NCBI GenBank assembly: GCA_963739175.1
Contig: CAVTZH010000004.1
Span: 1-64,000 of the forward strand
From: VAZQ01 sp963739175
GTDB taxonomy: Bacteria > Pseudomonadota > Alphaproteobacteria > Rhizobiales > Xanthobacteraceae
Length of the DNA stretch: 64,000 nt
Direction of reading: 5' to 3'
Below are positions 34,106 through 42,064 of this stretch, one piece after another (within the stretch, counting starts at the first letter, position 1; each line of letters opens with the position of its first letter). Under the pieces are notes generated by a model. The model worked only from the letters and a program-made list of their open reading frames with translations, searched no databases and was not told the DNA's origin. A program made the position numbers and the translations under genes.

Positions 34106-34178
34106 CTTGAGGGTAGGCGGGCGTTTCCCTAGGCGTAGGTCGATGCAATGCGCAACAGCTATTCAGCCCGAGGCTTGT

Positions 34179-34934
34179 ATGAACGCGCAACGCATTGAGG
34201 ATCTCGTGACGGCTTACAAGATCCTCCTGAACGAGGACGTGCTGGACAGTTTCGGTCATGTCAGCGTCCGGTCGGCAACCGATCCCGACCGCTTTCTCAT
34301 GCCTTACGCCCTGCCGCCGTCCCTGGTCAGGGCCGACGACGTCATCGAATACACGGTCGCCGACAGCCAGCCCGTCGATCCGGCCGGGCGTAAAGTGAAC
34401 GGCGAACGCTACATCCACGGTGAGATCTACAAGGCGCGCCCCGATGTGCAGGCCGTGATCCATTCCCATTCGCAAGCGGTCATTCCCTTCAGCGTCGCCG
34501 GCGTGGCCTTGCGCCCCGTCATCGCCCAGGCCGGCTTTCTGCCGCTGGAGACGCCGAACTTCGAGATTCGCGATGCCCGCGGCAATGAACGTGGCATGCA
34601 GATCACAACGATGGCCCGCGGCGCCGCGCTCGCGAAGACGCTCGGCAATGCGCCGGTCGCGCTCATGCGCGGCCATGGCAACGTCGTGGTCGGAAGCTCG
34701 GTGAAGCAAGCGACCGTCTATGCGGTCTACGCAGATATCAACGCCCGCATGCAAGCAGCCGCGCTCGCGCTCAAGACGCCGATCGTCGTCATGAATGAGC
34801 CGGAGCTTTTCGATCCGTCCGAATTCGACATCAACCGGCCGTGGGAGCACTTCCGGCAGAAGCTCGATGCCGAGGTACGGAAAAATGCAGATCGCACGCA
34901 GTTTGGCCTCGCGCAGACCCAGCAGCTTGCCTAA
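34179..34934 (+). CDS. Class II aldolase/adducin-family protein
   Basis: 251 aa from ATG 34179 (GAGG five bases upstream; ATG 34143 is an alternative). The metal site is visible: NGERYIHGEIYKARPDVQAVIHSHSQAVIPFS near residue 76 with the HSHS ligands, and ALMRGHGNVVVGSS near residue 165 with the third His. GHVSVRSATDPDRFLMPYALPPSLV near residue 24 is the phosphate/substrate loop. Relatives include fuculose-phosphate aldolase and 3,4-dihydroxyphthalate / dihydroxybenzoate decarboxylases, and the latter would suit this context. It is followed by racemase-like and CoA-ligase genes in one operon. Confidence 0.86.
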   Translation: MNAQRIEDLVTAYKILLNEDVLDSFGHVSVRSATDPDRFLMPYALPPSLVRADDVIEYTVADSQPVDPAGRKVNGERYIHGEIYKARPDVQAVIHSHSQAVIPFSVAGVALRPVIAQAGFLPLETPNFEIRDARGNERGMQITTMARGAALAKTLGNAPVALMRGHGNVVVGSSVKQATVYAVYADINARMQAAALALKTPIVVMNEPELFDPSEFDINRPWEHFRQKLDAEVRKNADRTQFGLAQTQQLA

Positions 34935-34954
34935 GGCCGTCAGGGAGAAATCTT

Positions 34955-35674
34955 ATGGTTCGAGTAGCATTCATCGTCGGTGACTATCCCTCCGAAGAGA
35001 GCACGCGGCGCGAGCAGGTCGCGCTGTCGTATTCAAACTCTGAAGTGCAGGTCGGCATCGTGCGGGCGCCGATCACGCCGTATTTCTATGGCATGACCCA
35101 GTGCGAGATGACTCTGGTCGCTCCCACGGTGATCGAGGCGTTCCACCGCGCGCAAAAAGAGGGTTATCAGGCGGCGGTGCCGCTCGGCTTCCTGGATCTC
35201 GGGCTCGACGGCGGGCGCGCCGCGGTCGATATTCCGGTGATCGCGCCGTTCGAGTGTTCGCTGCATCTGGCGTCGCTGCTCGGCGACCGCTTCGGTCTCG
35301 TCTGCTACCACGAGAACCAGTTCGGCAATCTTTCGATGCTGCTCAACCGCTACGGGATGGCACACAAGGTGGTCGGGATGGAGGCGTCCGGCTTTGATCT
35401 GCCGGACATCGCCGCCAACAAGGACGCCATGATTGCGAATTTCATCAAATCGGCGCGCAAGCTGATCGACGAGAATCGCGCCGAGGTGATCATCCCGACC
35501 GGCATTACCCAGTGCCCGGTGACGATGGATCCGAAATGGCTGCGCGATCAGCTCGGGGTTCCGGTTGTGGAGGGGATCGGCGCGCCGTTGCGGCTCGCGG
35601 CGATGTTCGCCGACCTTGGCATGACGCATAGCCGCAAGCGTTGGGGAAAATCTCCGACTTACGCCAACAAGTGA
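34955..35674 (+). CDS. Aspartate/glutamate-racemase superfamily protein
   Basis: 239 aa from ATG 34955 (AGGGAGAAA upstream). The N-terminus VRVAFIVGDYPSEESTRREQVALSYSN and the segments VIAPFECSLHLASLLGDRFGLVCYHEN and EVIIPTGITQCPVTMDP place it with the hydantoin racemase / maleate isomerase group, where two Cys exchange protons. Cys residues occur in FECS and TQCP. It might isomerise an unsaturated dicarboxylate from ring cleavage or racemise a hydroxy acid. It is tightly placed between the aldolase and CoA-ligase genes. Confidence 0.78.
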   Translation: MVRVAFIVGDYPSEESTRREQVALSYSNSEVQVGIVRAPITPYFYGMTQCEMTLVAPTVIEAFHRAQKEGYQAAVPLGFLDLGLDGGRAAVDIPVIAPFECSLHLASLLGDRFGLVCYHENQFGNLSMLLNRYGMAHKVVGMEASGFDLPDIAANKDAMIANFIKSARKLIDENRAEVIIPTGITQCPVTMDPKWLRDQLGVPVVEGIGAPLRLAAMFADLGMTHSRKRWGKSPTYANK

Positions 35675-35683
35675 CCGGCCGCG

Positions 35684-37225
35684 ATGTTGGGCAACCTCAT
35701 CGTACGAAACGCGAAATTGCGGCGTGACGAGCCGGCGATCATTTTCGAGGGACGTACGGTTACGCACGGGGAATTTGCCCGGAGGTCATTCCAGCTCGCG
35801 CGCGCGCTACAGCGCCTCGGCCTTCGGGTGGGCGATCGCCTCGCGATCCTGGCGCAGAATTGCCCGGAATACATGGAAGTCTACGCGGCCGGCGAACTGG
35901 GCGGATGGACGACCGTCACGATCAACTACCGACTGGCCGAGCCCGAAGTCGCCTACATCCTGGCGGACAGCAAGCCGAAGGTGGTCGTCTGCGAGGCCGC
36001 CTTGCTCGACCGTCTCGGCGAAACGTCGCGGCGGGCGCTCAATCATATCGTCACGTTCGGCGGGGAGGGACCCGACGTCGACTATGAGACGGCGTTGGCG
36101 GAGGAAGACCCGGTCGCGCCGGTCGTGGACATTGCGCCCGAGACGATTGCCTATCTGATCTACACCAGCGGCACCACGGGGCGGCCGAAAGGCGTGATGC
36201 TCTCCCACCGCGGCCAGCTCTGGTCCGCCTATGTTTCGGCGATCGACATGGGTGTGCGTCCGACCGACCGCGTCGCTGTTGCGATGCCGCTCTATCACAT
36301 CGGCGCCAAGAACGTCTGCCTGACCCGATCGGTGCACGGCTGCACCGTCGTTCTGCATCGCGCCTTCCGCGTCGAGCCGTTCTTCAAGAGCATGCAGGAC
36401 CACCGCGTGACCGAGACGCTGCTGGCGCCGACCATGCTGAATGACGTGCTCGATGCCTATCCGGATGCGCGCCAGGCGCTGCCGTCGCTGGCGAAGGTGT
36501 TCTACTCGGCGGCGCCGATGCCCGAAGCCATCCTGCGGCGGGGCATGAAGGCGCTGGGGCCCATCTTCGCCCAGGTCTATGGCATGACGGAGTCGGGCGG
36601 ACCGGGCTGCATCCTCCACCAGCACCAGCACATCCTGGATGGGCCGCCCGAAGTCGTGCGCCGGCTCAATTCCGCCGGCCAGCCGATGACGGGCTGCGAC
36701 GTGCGGGTGCGGCGCCCCGATGGCAGTGACTGCACGGCAGGCGAGCGCGGCGAGATCGTCATCAAGAGCGAAGGGCTCATGCAGGGCTATTGGCAGAACG
36801 ACGCCGCAACGCGCGAGACCGTCCGCGACGGCTTCCTGCATACCGGCGACATGGGCGAAGTCGACGATGCCGGTTTCGTGTATGTCGTCGACCGCCTCAA
36901 GGACATGATCGTCTCGGGCGGGGAGAACATCTATTCCCGCGAAGTCGAGAATGCGCTCGCGAGTCATCCGGCCGTGCTGGAAGCGGCGGTGGTCGGCGGG
37001 CCGGACGAGCGTTGGGGCGAGACGGTCGTGGCGTTCGTCGTGCGGCGGCCGGGCGAAATCGTCAGTGCCGAAGATATCACCGCGCATTGCGTCAAGACGG
37101 TCGCCTCCTACAAGCGTCCGCGTGAGATCAAATTCGTCGAGAGCCTGCCGAAGCTGCCGAACGGGAAGATCGAGAAATACAAGCTGCGCGAGCCGCTCTG
37201 GGCGGGGAAGGCGCGCGCGATATGA
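35684..37225 (+). CDS. AMP-forming acyl-/aryl-CoA ligase
   Basis: 513 aa, full length for the ANL superfamily. Motifs in order: YLIYTSGTTGRPKGVMLSH (P-loop) near residue 156, VYGMTESGG near 300, GFLHTGDMGEVDDAGFVYVVDRLKDMIVSGGENIYSREVE near 383, and the catalytic Lys in LPNGKIEKYKLR near 495. It activates a carboxylic acid with ATP and CoA in the cytoplasm. The adjacent hydroxycinnamoyl-CoA hydratase/lyase-like gene suggests a phenylpropanoid acid such as ferulate or coumarate, as in Fcs/Ech pairs. It starts nine bases after the racemase-like gene. Confidence 0.88.
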   Translation: MLGNLIVRNAKLRRDEPAIIFEGRTVTHGEFARRSFQLARALQRLGLRVGDRLAILAQNCPEYMEVYAAGELGGWTTVTINYRLAEPEVAYILADSKPKVVVCEAALLDRLGETSRRALNHIVTFGGEGPDVDYETALAEEDPVAPVVDIAPETIAYLIYTSGTTGRPKGVMLSHRGQLWSAYVSAIDMGVRPTDRVAVAMPLYHIGAKNVCLTRSVHGCTVVLHRAFRVEPFFKSMQDHRVTETLLAPTMLNDVLDAYPDARQALPSLAKVFYSAAPMPEAILRRGMKALGPIFAQVYGMTESGGPGCILHQHQHILDGPPEVVRRLNSAGQPMTGCDVRVRRPDGSDCTAGERGEIVIKSEGLMQGYWQNDAATRETVRDGFLHTGDMGEVDDAGFVYVVDRLKDMIVSGGENIYSREVENALASHPAVLEAAVVGGPDERWGETVVAFVVRRPGEIVSAEDITAHCVKTVASYKRPREIKFVESLPKLPNGKIEKYKLREPLWAGKARAI

Positions 37226-37249
37226 ACAGGCATCGGTCCGAGCAACCGG

Positions 37250-37285
37250 CTTGGAGCGCACATGACTCTTGGAGCGCACATGACT
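37250..37285 (+). repeat. Tandem 18-bp duplication of a ribosome-binding site and start codon
   Basis: CTTGGAGCGCACATGACT occurs twice head to tail (37250-37267 and 37268-37285). Each copy contains GGAG and an ATG, and 18 bp keeps the frame, so the next gene has two equivalent starts at 37262 and 37280. Confidence 0.95.
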
Positions 37286-38101
37286 TATGAGACCCTGCAG
37301 ATCGAGAAGACCGGCGGCGTCGCGTTGGTGACGTTCAATCGTCCCGACAAGAAGAACGCCATGAATCCGCAGCTGCACGAGGACATGACCAATGCCCTCG
37401 AAGAGTTGCGCTACGACGACGGCACGCGCGTGCTGGTGATCACCGGCGCGGGTGATTCCTTCTGTGCCGGCATGGACCTCAAGGAGGTGTTCCATGCGCT
37501 CAAGGATCAGCCGGCGCGCTACGACAAGGTGATCCGTGCCGCCACCGAGTGGCGCGGACGGACGCTGCGCTACTTTCCGAAGCCGACCATCGCGATGATC
37601 AATGGCTATTGCTTCGGCGGGGCGTTCTCGATCGTCGAGGGCTGTGACCTCGCGATTGCAGCCGATGAAGCCACGTTCGGCTTGTCGGAGATCAACTTCA
37701 AGGGCTTTCCCGGCGGGGCGGTCAGCAAGTCGCTCGCCAATCTGTTGCGCCCGCGGGATGCGCTGTTCTACGCGCTCACCGGCCGCCGATTTGGCGGAAA
37801 GGTCGCGGCGCAGATCGGGCTCGTCAATTTCTCAGTGCCGCTCGCGCAGCTCAAATCCGAGACCATGGCCGTCGCCCAGGAAATCGCAGGCAAGGATCCG
37901 AGCGCGCTGAAAGCGACGAAGGACAGCTACCGCTTCTCCCTGGAGATGACCTGGGAAGCATCCATGAACTACACCGACGCCAAGGAAGACGAGCTCGCCG
38001 CTCACCAGGCCGCCAAGAACTGGAAGGACGAGGGCGTCGGCGATTTCGTAGCGGGCAAGTTCAAGCCCGGATTGGGCGGACACGAGAATATCAAGAAGTA
38101 A
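37280..38101 (+). CDS. p-Hydroxycinnamoyl-CoA hydratase/lyase-like crotonase
   Basis: 273 aa from ATG 37280 (279 aa from ATG 37262). Compared with Pseudomonas HCHL/Ech it shares FNRPDKKNAMNPQLHEDM, LVITGAGDSFCAGMDLKE, KPTIAMINGYCFGGAFSIVEGCDLAIAADEATFGLSEIN and TGRRFGGKVAAQIGLVN. The catalytic Glu in GLSEIN and a Tyr in the MNYTDAK region are kept. HCHL converts feruloyl- or coumaroyl-CoA to the benzaldehyde plus acetyl-CoA. The preceding CoA ligase supports this, but no aldehyde dehydrogenase follows, so a related cinnamoyl-CoA is possible. Confidence 0.85.
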   Translation: MTYETLQIEKTGGVALVTFNRPDKKNAMNPQLHEDMTNALEELRYDDGTRVLVITGAGDSFCAGMDLKEVFHALKDQPARYDKVIRAATEWRGRTLRYFPKPTIAMINGYCFGGAFSIVEGCDLAIAADEATFGLSEINFKGFPGGAVSKSLANLLRPRDALFYALTGRRFGGKVAAQIGLVNFSVPLAQLKSETMAVAQEIAGKDPSALKATKDSYRFSLEMTWEASMNYTDAKEDELAAHQAAKNWKDEGVGDFVAGKFKPGLGGHENIKK

Positions 38102-38126
38102 CCCGGCACAGAGTGGAACTTTCCCG

Positions 38127-38783
38127 ATGACCCGAGCGACCTATGGTGTTGACGAGACCATCCGAGCCTACCTGCTCGCAAATTCGCCGCCTGAACATCC
38201 GCTGTTAGCGGAGCTGCGCGAGATCACCGCGACCATGACGCGGTCGCGGATGCAGATCTCGCCGGAGCAGGGGCATTTTCTCGCGTTCCTGGTCCGCCTC
38301 ATCGGAGCGCGCCGTGTGCTCGAGGTCGGCACCTACACCGGCTACAGCTCGCTCTGCATGGCGCTCGCGATGCCGTCCGATGGTCGAATCGTGGCCTGCG
38401 ACAAGAGCGCGGAGTGGACCGACGTCGCGCAGCAGTTTTGGAAGAAGGCCGGGCTCGCCGACCGGATCGAGCTTCGGCTTGGCAGCGCGGTCGATACGCT
38501 GGAAGCCCTGGTCAAGGAGCGGCAGCAATTCGATTTCGTCTTCATCGACGCCAACAAGGAGGACTACGACGCCTACTATGAGTCGTCGTTGCGGCTGGTG
38601 CGCCCGAACGGCCTCATCGCCATCGACAACATGTTGCGCGAAGGTCGCGTTGCCGATCCGAGCATCACGCAGCTGAGCATCAGCGCCGTGCGCGACCTCA
38701 ATGCCAAGATCGCCAAGGATGAGCGCGGCGACCGCGTACTCATCACGGTCGGAGATGGAATCATGCTGGTGCGGCCCCGTTAG
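38127..38783 (+). CDS. Class I SAM-dependent O-methyltransferase (CCoAOMT-like)
   Basis: 218 aa, standard for caffeoyl-CoA/catechol O-methyltransferase-like proteins. Motif I VLEVGTYTGYSSLCMALAMPSDGRIVACDKS is near residue 65. DFVFIDANKEDYDAYYESSLRLVRPNGLIAIDNML near 132 contains the metal-binding Asp and Asn residues (FIDANK, IDNML). It transfers methyl from SAM to a catechol hydroxyl with a divalent metal. Being next to the hydroxycinnamoyl-CoA enzyme suggests a phenylpropanoid or catechol substrate. It is the last gene of the 34179-38783 unit. Confidence 0.87.
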   Translation: MTRATYGVDETIRAYLLANSPPEHPLLAELREITATMTRSRMQISPEQGHFLAFLVRLIGARRVLEVGTYTGYSSLCMALAMPSDGRIVACDKSAEWTDVAQQFWKKAGLADRIELRLGSAVDTLEALVKERQQFDFVFIDANKEDYDAYYESSLRLVRPNGLIAIDNMLREGRVADPSITQLSISAVRDLNAKIAKDERGDRVLITVGDGIMLVRPR

Positions 38784-38827
38784 CGCCGCGAGCTAGGTTG
38801 CGGTATAAAATCCCATAAAATATATCC

Positions 38828-38854
38828 AGATATATCTTGACGTCAGATATATCT
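38828..38854. promoter_or_regulatory. Palindromic operator of the PadR-type regulator
   Basis: AGATATATC (38828-38836) and GATATATCT (38846-38854) are perfect inverted repeats with a nine-base spacer containing GACGTC. Partial copies flank it (TATATCCAG to the left, ATCTATATCGG to the right). It lies 17 bases before the PadR gene, in the only AT-rich stretch for several kilobases, so autorepression is likely. Confidence 0.65.
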
Positions 38855-38871
38855 CGATCTATATCGGGCTG

Positions 38872-39435
38872 ATGAAACACAGACACATGGGCGGCAGAGG
38901 CCGTCATTTCACCAATCCCGACAATCTCTCGGAGCATCATCACCGCCACCGGCATCATCATGGCGGTCGCCGCGGTGGCAGGCTCTTCGACTACGGCGAT
39001 CTTCGCCTCCTGCTCCTTGCCATGATCGCGGAGCGGCCGCGCCACGGCTACGAGCTCATCAAGGCGATCGAAGAACGCTTCGGCGGCGGCTACACCCCGA
39101 GCCCCGGCGTGATCTACCCGACGCTGTCCTGGCTCGACGACATGGGGTACGCCGCGATCGAAGCCGAGGAGGCTGGCCGCAAGCGCTATCGCATCACGAC
39201 CGAGGGAGAGGCGTTCCTCGTTGCCAATCGTGCGGAAGCGGATGAGTTGCTGTCACGCGCCGGTTCAGAAGGCGCCACCGGCGGCGGCCGCGTGCCGGCG
39301 CCTGTGGTGCGCGCCATGGAAAATCTAAAGCTCGCGATGCGCCTGCGTCTGCGGCAAGGGCCGCTCGATCAAGCGGCGGCGGAAAGCATCGCCACCGCGC
39401 TCGACGCGGCGGCACAGACGGTAGAGCGCAGTTAG
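38872..39435 (+). CDS. PadR-family regulator with His-rich N-terminus (YqjI-like)
   Basis: 187 aa. Residues 2-37 are rich in His (HRH, HHHRHRHHH), a probable metal-binding tail. The PadR winged helix follows: LRLLLLAMIAERPRHGYELIKAIEERFGGGYTPSPGVIYPTLSWLDDMGY. Its match to E. coli YqjI, a nickel-responsive repressor with a similar metal-binding tail, is closer than to phenolic-acid PadR. A C-terminal helical dimerisation segment follows. The operator at 38828 suggests autoregulation. No ferric reductase gene of the YqjH type is adjacent; the stop overlaps that of the convergent Bug gene. Confidence 0.85.
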   Translation: MKHRHMGGRGRHFTNPDNLSEHHHRHRHHHGGRRGGRLFDYGDLRLLLLAMIAERPRHGYELIKAIEERFGGGYTPSPGVIYPTLSWLDDMGYAAIEAEEAGRKRYRITTEGEAFLVANRAEADELLSRAGSEGATGGGRVPAPVVRAMENLKLAMRLRLRQGPLDQAAAESIATALDAAAQTVERS

Positions 39436-40400
39436 TGCGGCTGCACGCCGGCCTCTTCCACGATGACCTTCCAGCGCGGGAGTTCCTTGCGCAGGAATTC
39501 GGCGAATTCGTCGGGGGGCATGCCGATCGGGTCGATACCCATGTCGACGAGGCGCTTGCGGAAGCTTTCCTCCTTGAGCGCGCGCGAGACCGCTTCATGG
39601 AGCTTGAGGGTGATGTCTTTCGGCGTTCCCGCCGGCGCCACGAAGGCCACCCAGGCCACGATGTTGAAGCCCGGCAGGCCGGCCTCGCTCATGGTCGGGA
39701 TGTCGGGCGAGATCCCGGCGCGCCGCGGCCCGGTCGTTGCCAGGCCGCGCAGCTTGCCGGCGCGAATGAGCGGCATCGCCGGAACGATGTCGCTGAACGT
39801 CATCGGGACTTCGTTGGCTAACGCCGCGGTGAGGCTTGGCACGCCGCCGCGATACGGCACATGCGTGACCTCGACGCCGGCGCGCTTGTTGAACTGCGCC
39901 AACGAGAGGTGGGCCGTGGTGCCCTGGCCGGAAGTCCCGGCCGACAGCTCGCCGGGCTTCTTGGTCTTCACATAAGCGACCAGTTCCTTGATGTTCGTGG
40001 CGGGCACCGAAGGATGGGTGACGAGGACGATCGAATTTTCGCCGGCCACCGTGATCGGTGCAAAATCCCGCACCGGATCGTAGTTCACCTTCTGCAGCCA
40101 GACGTTGGTGGTCAGCGGCGAGTTGGTCGACATGTAAAGCGTATAGCCGTCGGGCGTAGCCCTGGCCGCGGCCTCGGCGCCGACGCTGCCACCGGCACCA
40201 GGCCGGTTTTCGATGACCACGGGCTGTTTCCAGGCTGCGGTCAGTCGTTCGCCGAGCGCGCGGGCCAGAATATCGACCGTGCCTCCCGCCGTATAAGGAA
40301 CGATGATGCGGATCGTTCTTTCCGGATATTGGGCAGACGCATCGGAAGTCAGGAAGAAGACAGCAAGCGCGCTGCTAATCCATCCAAGCCATTTCTTCAT
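39432..40400 (-). CDS. Bug/TctC periplasmic substrate-binding receptor
   Basis: 322 aa. Signal peptide KWLGWISSALAVFFLTSDASAQ is followed by YPERTIRIIVPYTAGGTVDILARALGERLTAAWKQPVVIENRPGAGGSVGAEAAARATPDGYTLYM in the classic pattern. LSAGTSGQGTTAHLSLAQFN near residue 150 is the ligand loop. It abuts the argininosuccinate-lyase-like gene (stop at 40401), so the two form a leftward operon and the receptor may import that enzyme's substrate. Its stop overlaps the stop of the padR-like gene by four bases. Confidence 0.9.
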   Translation of the reverse strand: MKKWLGWISSALAVFFLTSDASAQYPERTIRIIVPYTAGGTVDILARALGERLTAAWKQPVVIENRPGAGGSVGAEAAARATPDGYTLYMSTNSPLTTNVWLQKVNYDPVRDFAPITVAGENSIVLVTHPSVPATNIKELVAYVKTKKPGELSAGTSGQGTTAHLSLAQFNKRAGVEVTHVPYRGGVPSLTAALANEVPMTFSDIVPAMPLIRAGKLRGLATTGPRRAGISPDIPTMSEAGLPGFNIVAWVAFVAPAGTPKDITLKLHEAVSRALKEESFRKRLVDMGIDPIGMPPDEFAEFLRKELPRWKVIVEEAGVQPH

Positions 40401-41870
40401 TCAACCCTCCCCATGGCTCGCAACCCAGGCCTTGGCTTCTCCAACCAGGCGCTCGATCGCGGCGTCAGTCGTGCTTGTTGGCGTGAGCTTCTCTTCTTCG
40501 GCGCGGAGCCGCCGGTCGAACGCGCTCCACGTCTCGTTCAGCATCTCGAAATCGAAAGTCGTCGGCGATAGCTTCTTGCCGAGAATGATGTCCATGATCT
40601 CGGTCTGGTCGATCGCGACATCGAGCCCTGTCTCCGCCTTGATCAGTTTGTTGAGATCGGGCGCCGGCTCGCCGAGATGATGGCTTCTGACCAGCGCGCC
40701 CAGGAGCTTGTGTCCGGTGCGGAACGGCACGCCGAAGTCGTACACCAGCCGGTCGTGCGCCTCGCTCGATCCGGCGTAGTCGAGCGTCGATTTTCGCCTC
40801 ATCTCCTCGAGATTGAATTTTCCGCCACGCACGACATCGGACATGTACGTCGTCCACGCCACGACGTCGGCGGCCGTGCTGTATAGGCTTGCCGACTGGT
40901 AGATCGGCTCCGAGCCCTCGGAGGGATTGATCGAAGCCGCCATCTCGCCAGCGAGGCGCGTCGCCGCAATCGTTGCGCCGCCGATCACCGACTGCAGGCC
41001 AAAGGGCACCTTGGCATGCGGCAGCGCGCTGCTGCCGCCGGCGTGCTCGTCGGCAAGCGCGAACAGCGAAAATTCTGGCGTCATCCAGGTCCGCATGTCT
41101 TGCGCCAGCCGCGCGACATCGACGGCGATCATCGACAGCAGAAAGAACGGCTCGGTGAACTGGCTGTGAAGCCAGATCCCGTCGCGGCGCAGCTTGGCGC
41201 GGCGTGAAAACCCAAGGCGCTTGGCAACCTGATCGTAAAGCTCTCGCACGACCTTGCGGCCGCCGAACACCGACGGACCGTTGTCGAGCCGCTCATCGAC
41301 CTGATCGATCCGTTGCAGGTGCGGTTCGAACACCGCCGCCCATGACAGCAGATATTCGCCGAGCGTCGTGAATCCGGAGTGTTGCAGGTGGTGATAGTTG
41401 GGCGCGATGGCTTCGAGCGCGGGCTTTGCCTGCGTCAACAGGCTGCGCAACATGCCGATAACGGCGCGCCGTTCGTCGAACAGCGTCTGGCGGAAATACA
41501 TGCGCGGCAGATAGCAGCGCAGGCTCTCGCCGCGATTGCGGCCCAGGTGCAGCCAGGCGGCATCCGCGCTTCCGACCTTTTGCGCAATCCATGCCTCGCG
41601 CTGCGCAACGATATCCGACGGAGGTTTGGTGGTGTCGAGATCGGGCAGTTGGCCGAGCAGCTCGATCAGGGCCTGCAGAAGATTGCGCGCGTGGCCGGCC
41701 GGCGTGCATTTGAGTTCCGCCGCCGACAACACATACGCAATGTCGCCCGCCAGCATGTAGCGCGCGGTATAGCGGCTCGCCCGCGATTCCGGTTCGTTGA
41801 CCGCACGGACATAGCTTGGCGACTTGCTGCCGGAGAGGCGACCGCTCGATGGCGTAGGCGGGTTCGACAC
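40401..41870 (-). CDS. Argininosuccinate-lyase-like protein
   Basis: 489 aa if it starts at GTG 41870; a TTG at 41951 would add 27 low-complexity residues and no clear ribosome-binding site decides. It has the fumarase/argininosuccinate lyase fold: RYMLAGDIAYVLSAAE and the long helical core FEPHLQRIDQVDERLDNGPSVFGG. The signature loop reads GGSSALPHAKVPFGLQ where true lyases have GSSxMPxKxNP. The change from MPQK to LPHAK alters the active-site loop, so a different eliminated group or loss of activity is likely. It leads an operon with the Bug gene at 39432. Confidence 0.75.
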   Translation of the reverse strand: MSNPPTPSSGRLSGSKSPSYVRAVNEPESRASRYTARYMLAGDIAYVLSAAELKCTPAGHARNLLQALIELLGQLPDLDTTKPPSDIVAQREAWIAQKVGSADAAWLHLGRNRGESLRCYLPRMYFRQTLFDERRAVIGMLRSLLTQAKPALEAIAPNYHHLQHSGFTTLGEYLLSWAAVFEPHLQRIDQVDERLDNGPSVFGGRKVVRELYDQVAKRLGFSRRAKLRRDGIWLHSQFTEPFFLLSMIAVDVARLAQDMRTWMTPEFSLFALADEHAGGSSALPHAKVPFGLQSVIGGATIAATRLAGEMAASINPSEGSEPIYQSASLYSTAADVVAWTTYMSDVVRGGKFNLEEMRRKSTLDYAGSSEAHDRLVYDFGVPFRTGHKLLGALVRSHHLGEPAPDLNKLIKAETGLDVAIDQTEIMDIILGKKLSPTTFDFEMLNETWSAFDRRLRAEEEKLTPTSTTDAAIERLVGEAKAWVASHGEG

Positions 41871-41994
41871 GATTGAGGGTCCACTTGTTTGCGGAACGCT
41901 TTGGGTCGCGCGTCTCGGGGGCAGTCTAGCGGCGCTATGCCTGGCGACCAACGACGGCTCGGACTTCTAGGTCAGCGGCATCCGGCCGCTCAAG

Positions 41995-42012
41995 GTTGAT
42001 TGCCGAATCGAT
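41995..42012. promoter_or_regulatory. Shared operator copy 5
   Basis: GTTGATTGCCGAATCGAT matches ATTGATT-N4-AATCAAT at 12 of 14 defined positions. It lies in the gap between the divergent lyase-like gene (41870) and the MetE-like gene (42065), so it could control both. Confidence 0.5.
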
Positions 42013-42064
42013 GATTGCAACTCCTTCCGGCGTCTTGCAAATTCGCCGCGGCATGGGAGCGCAG

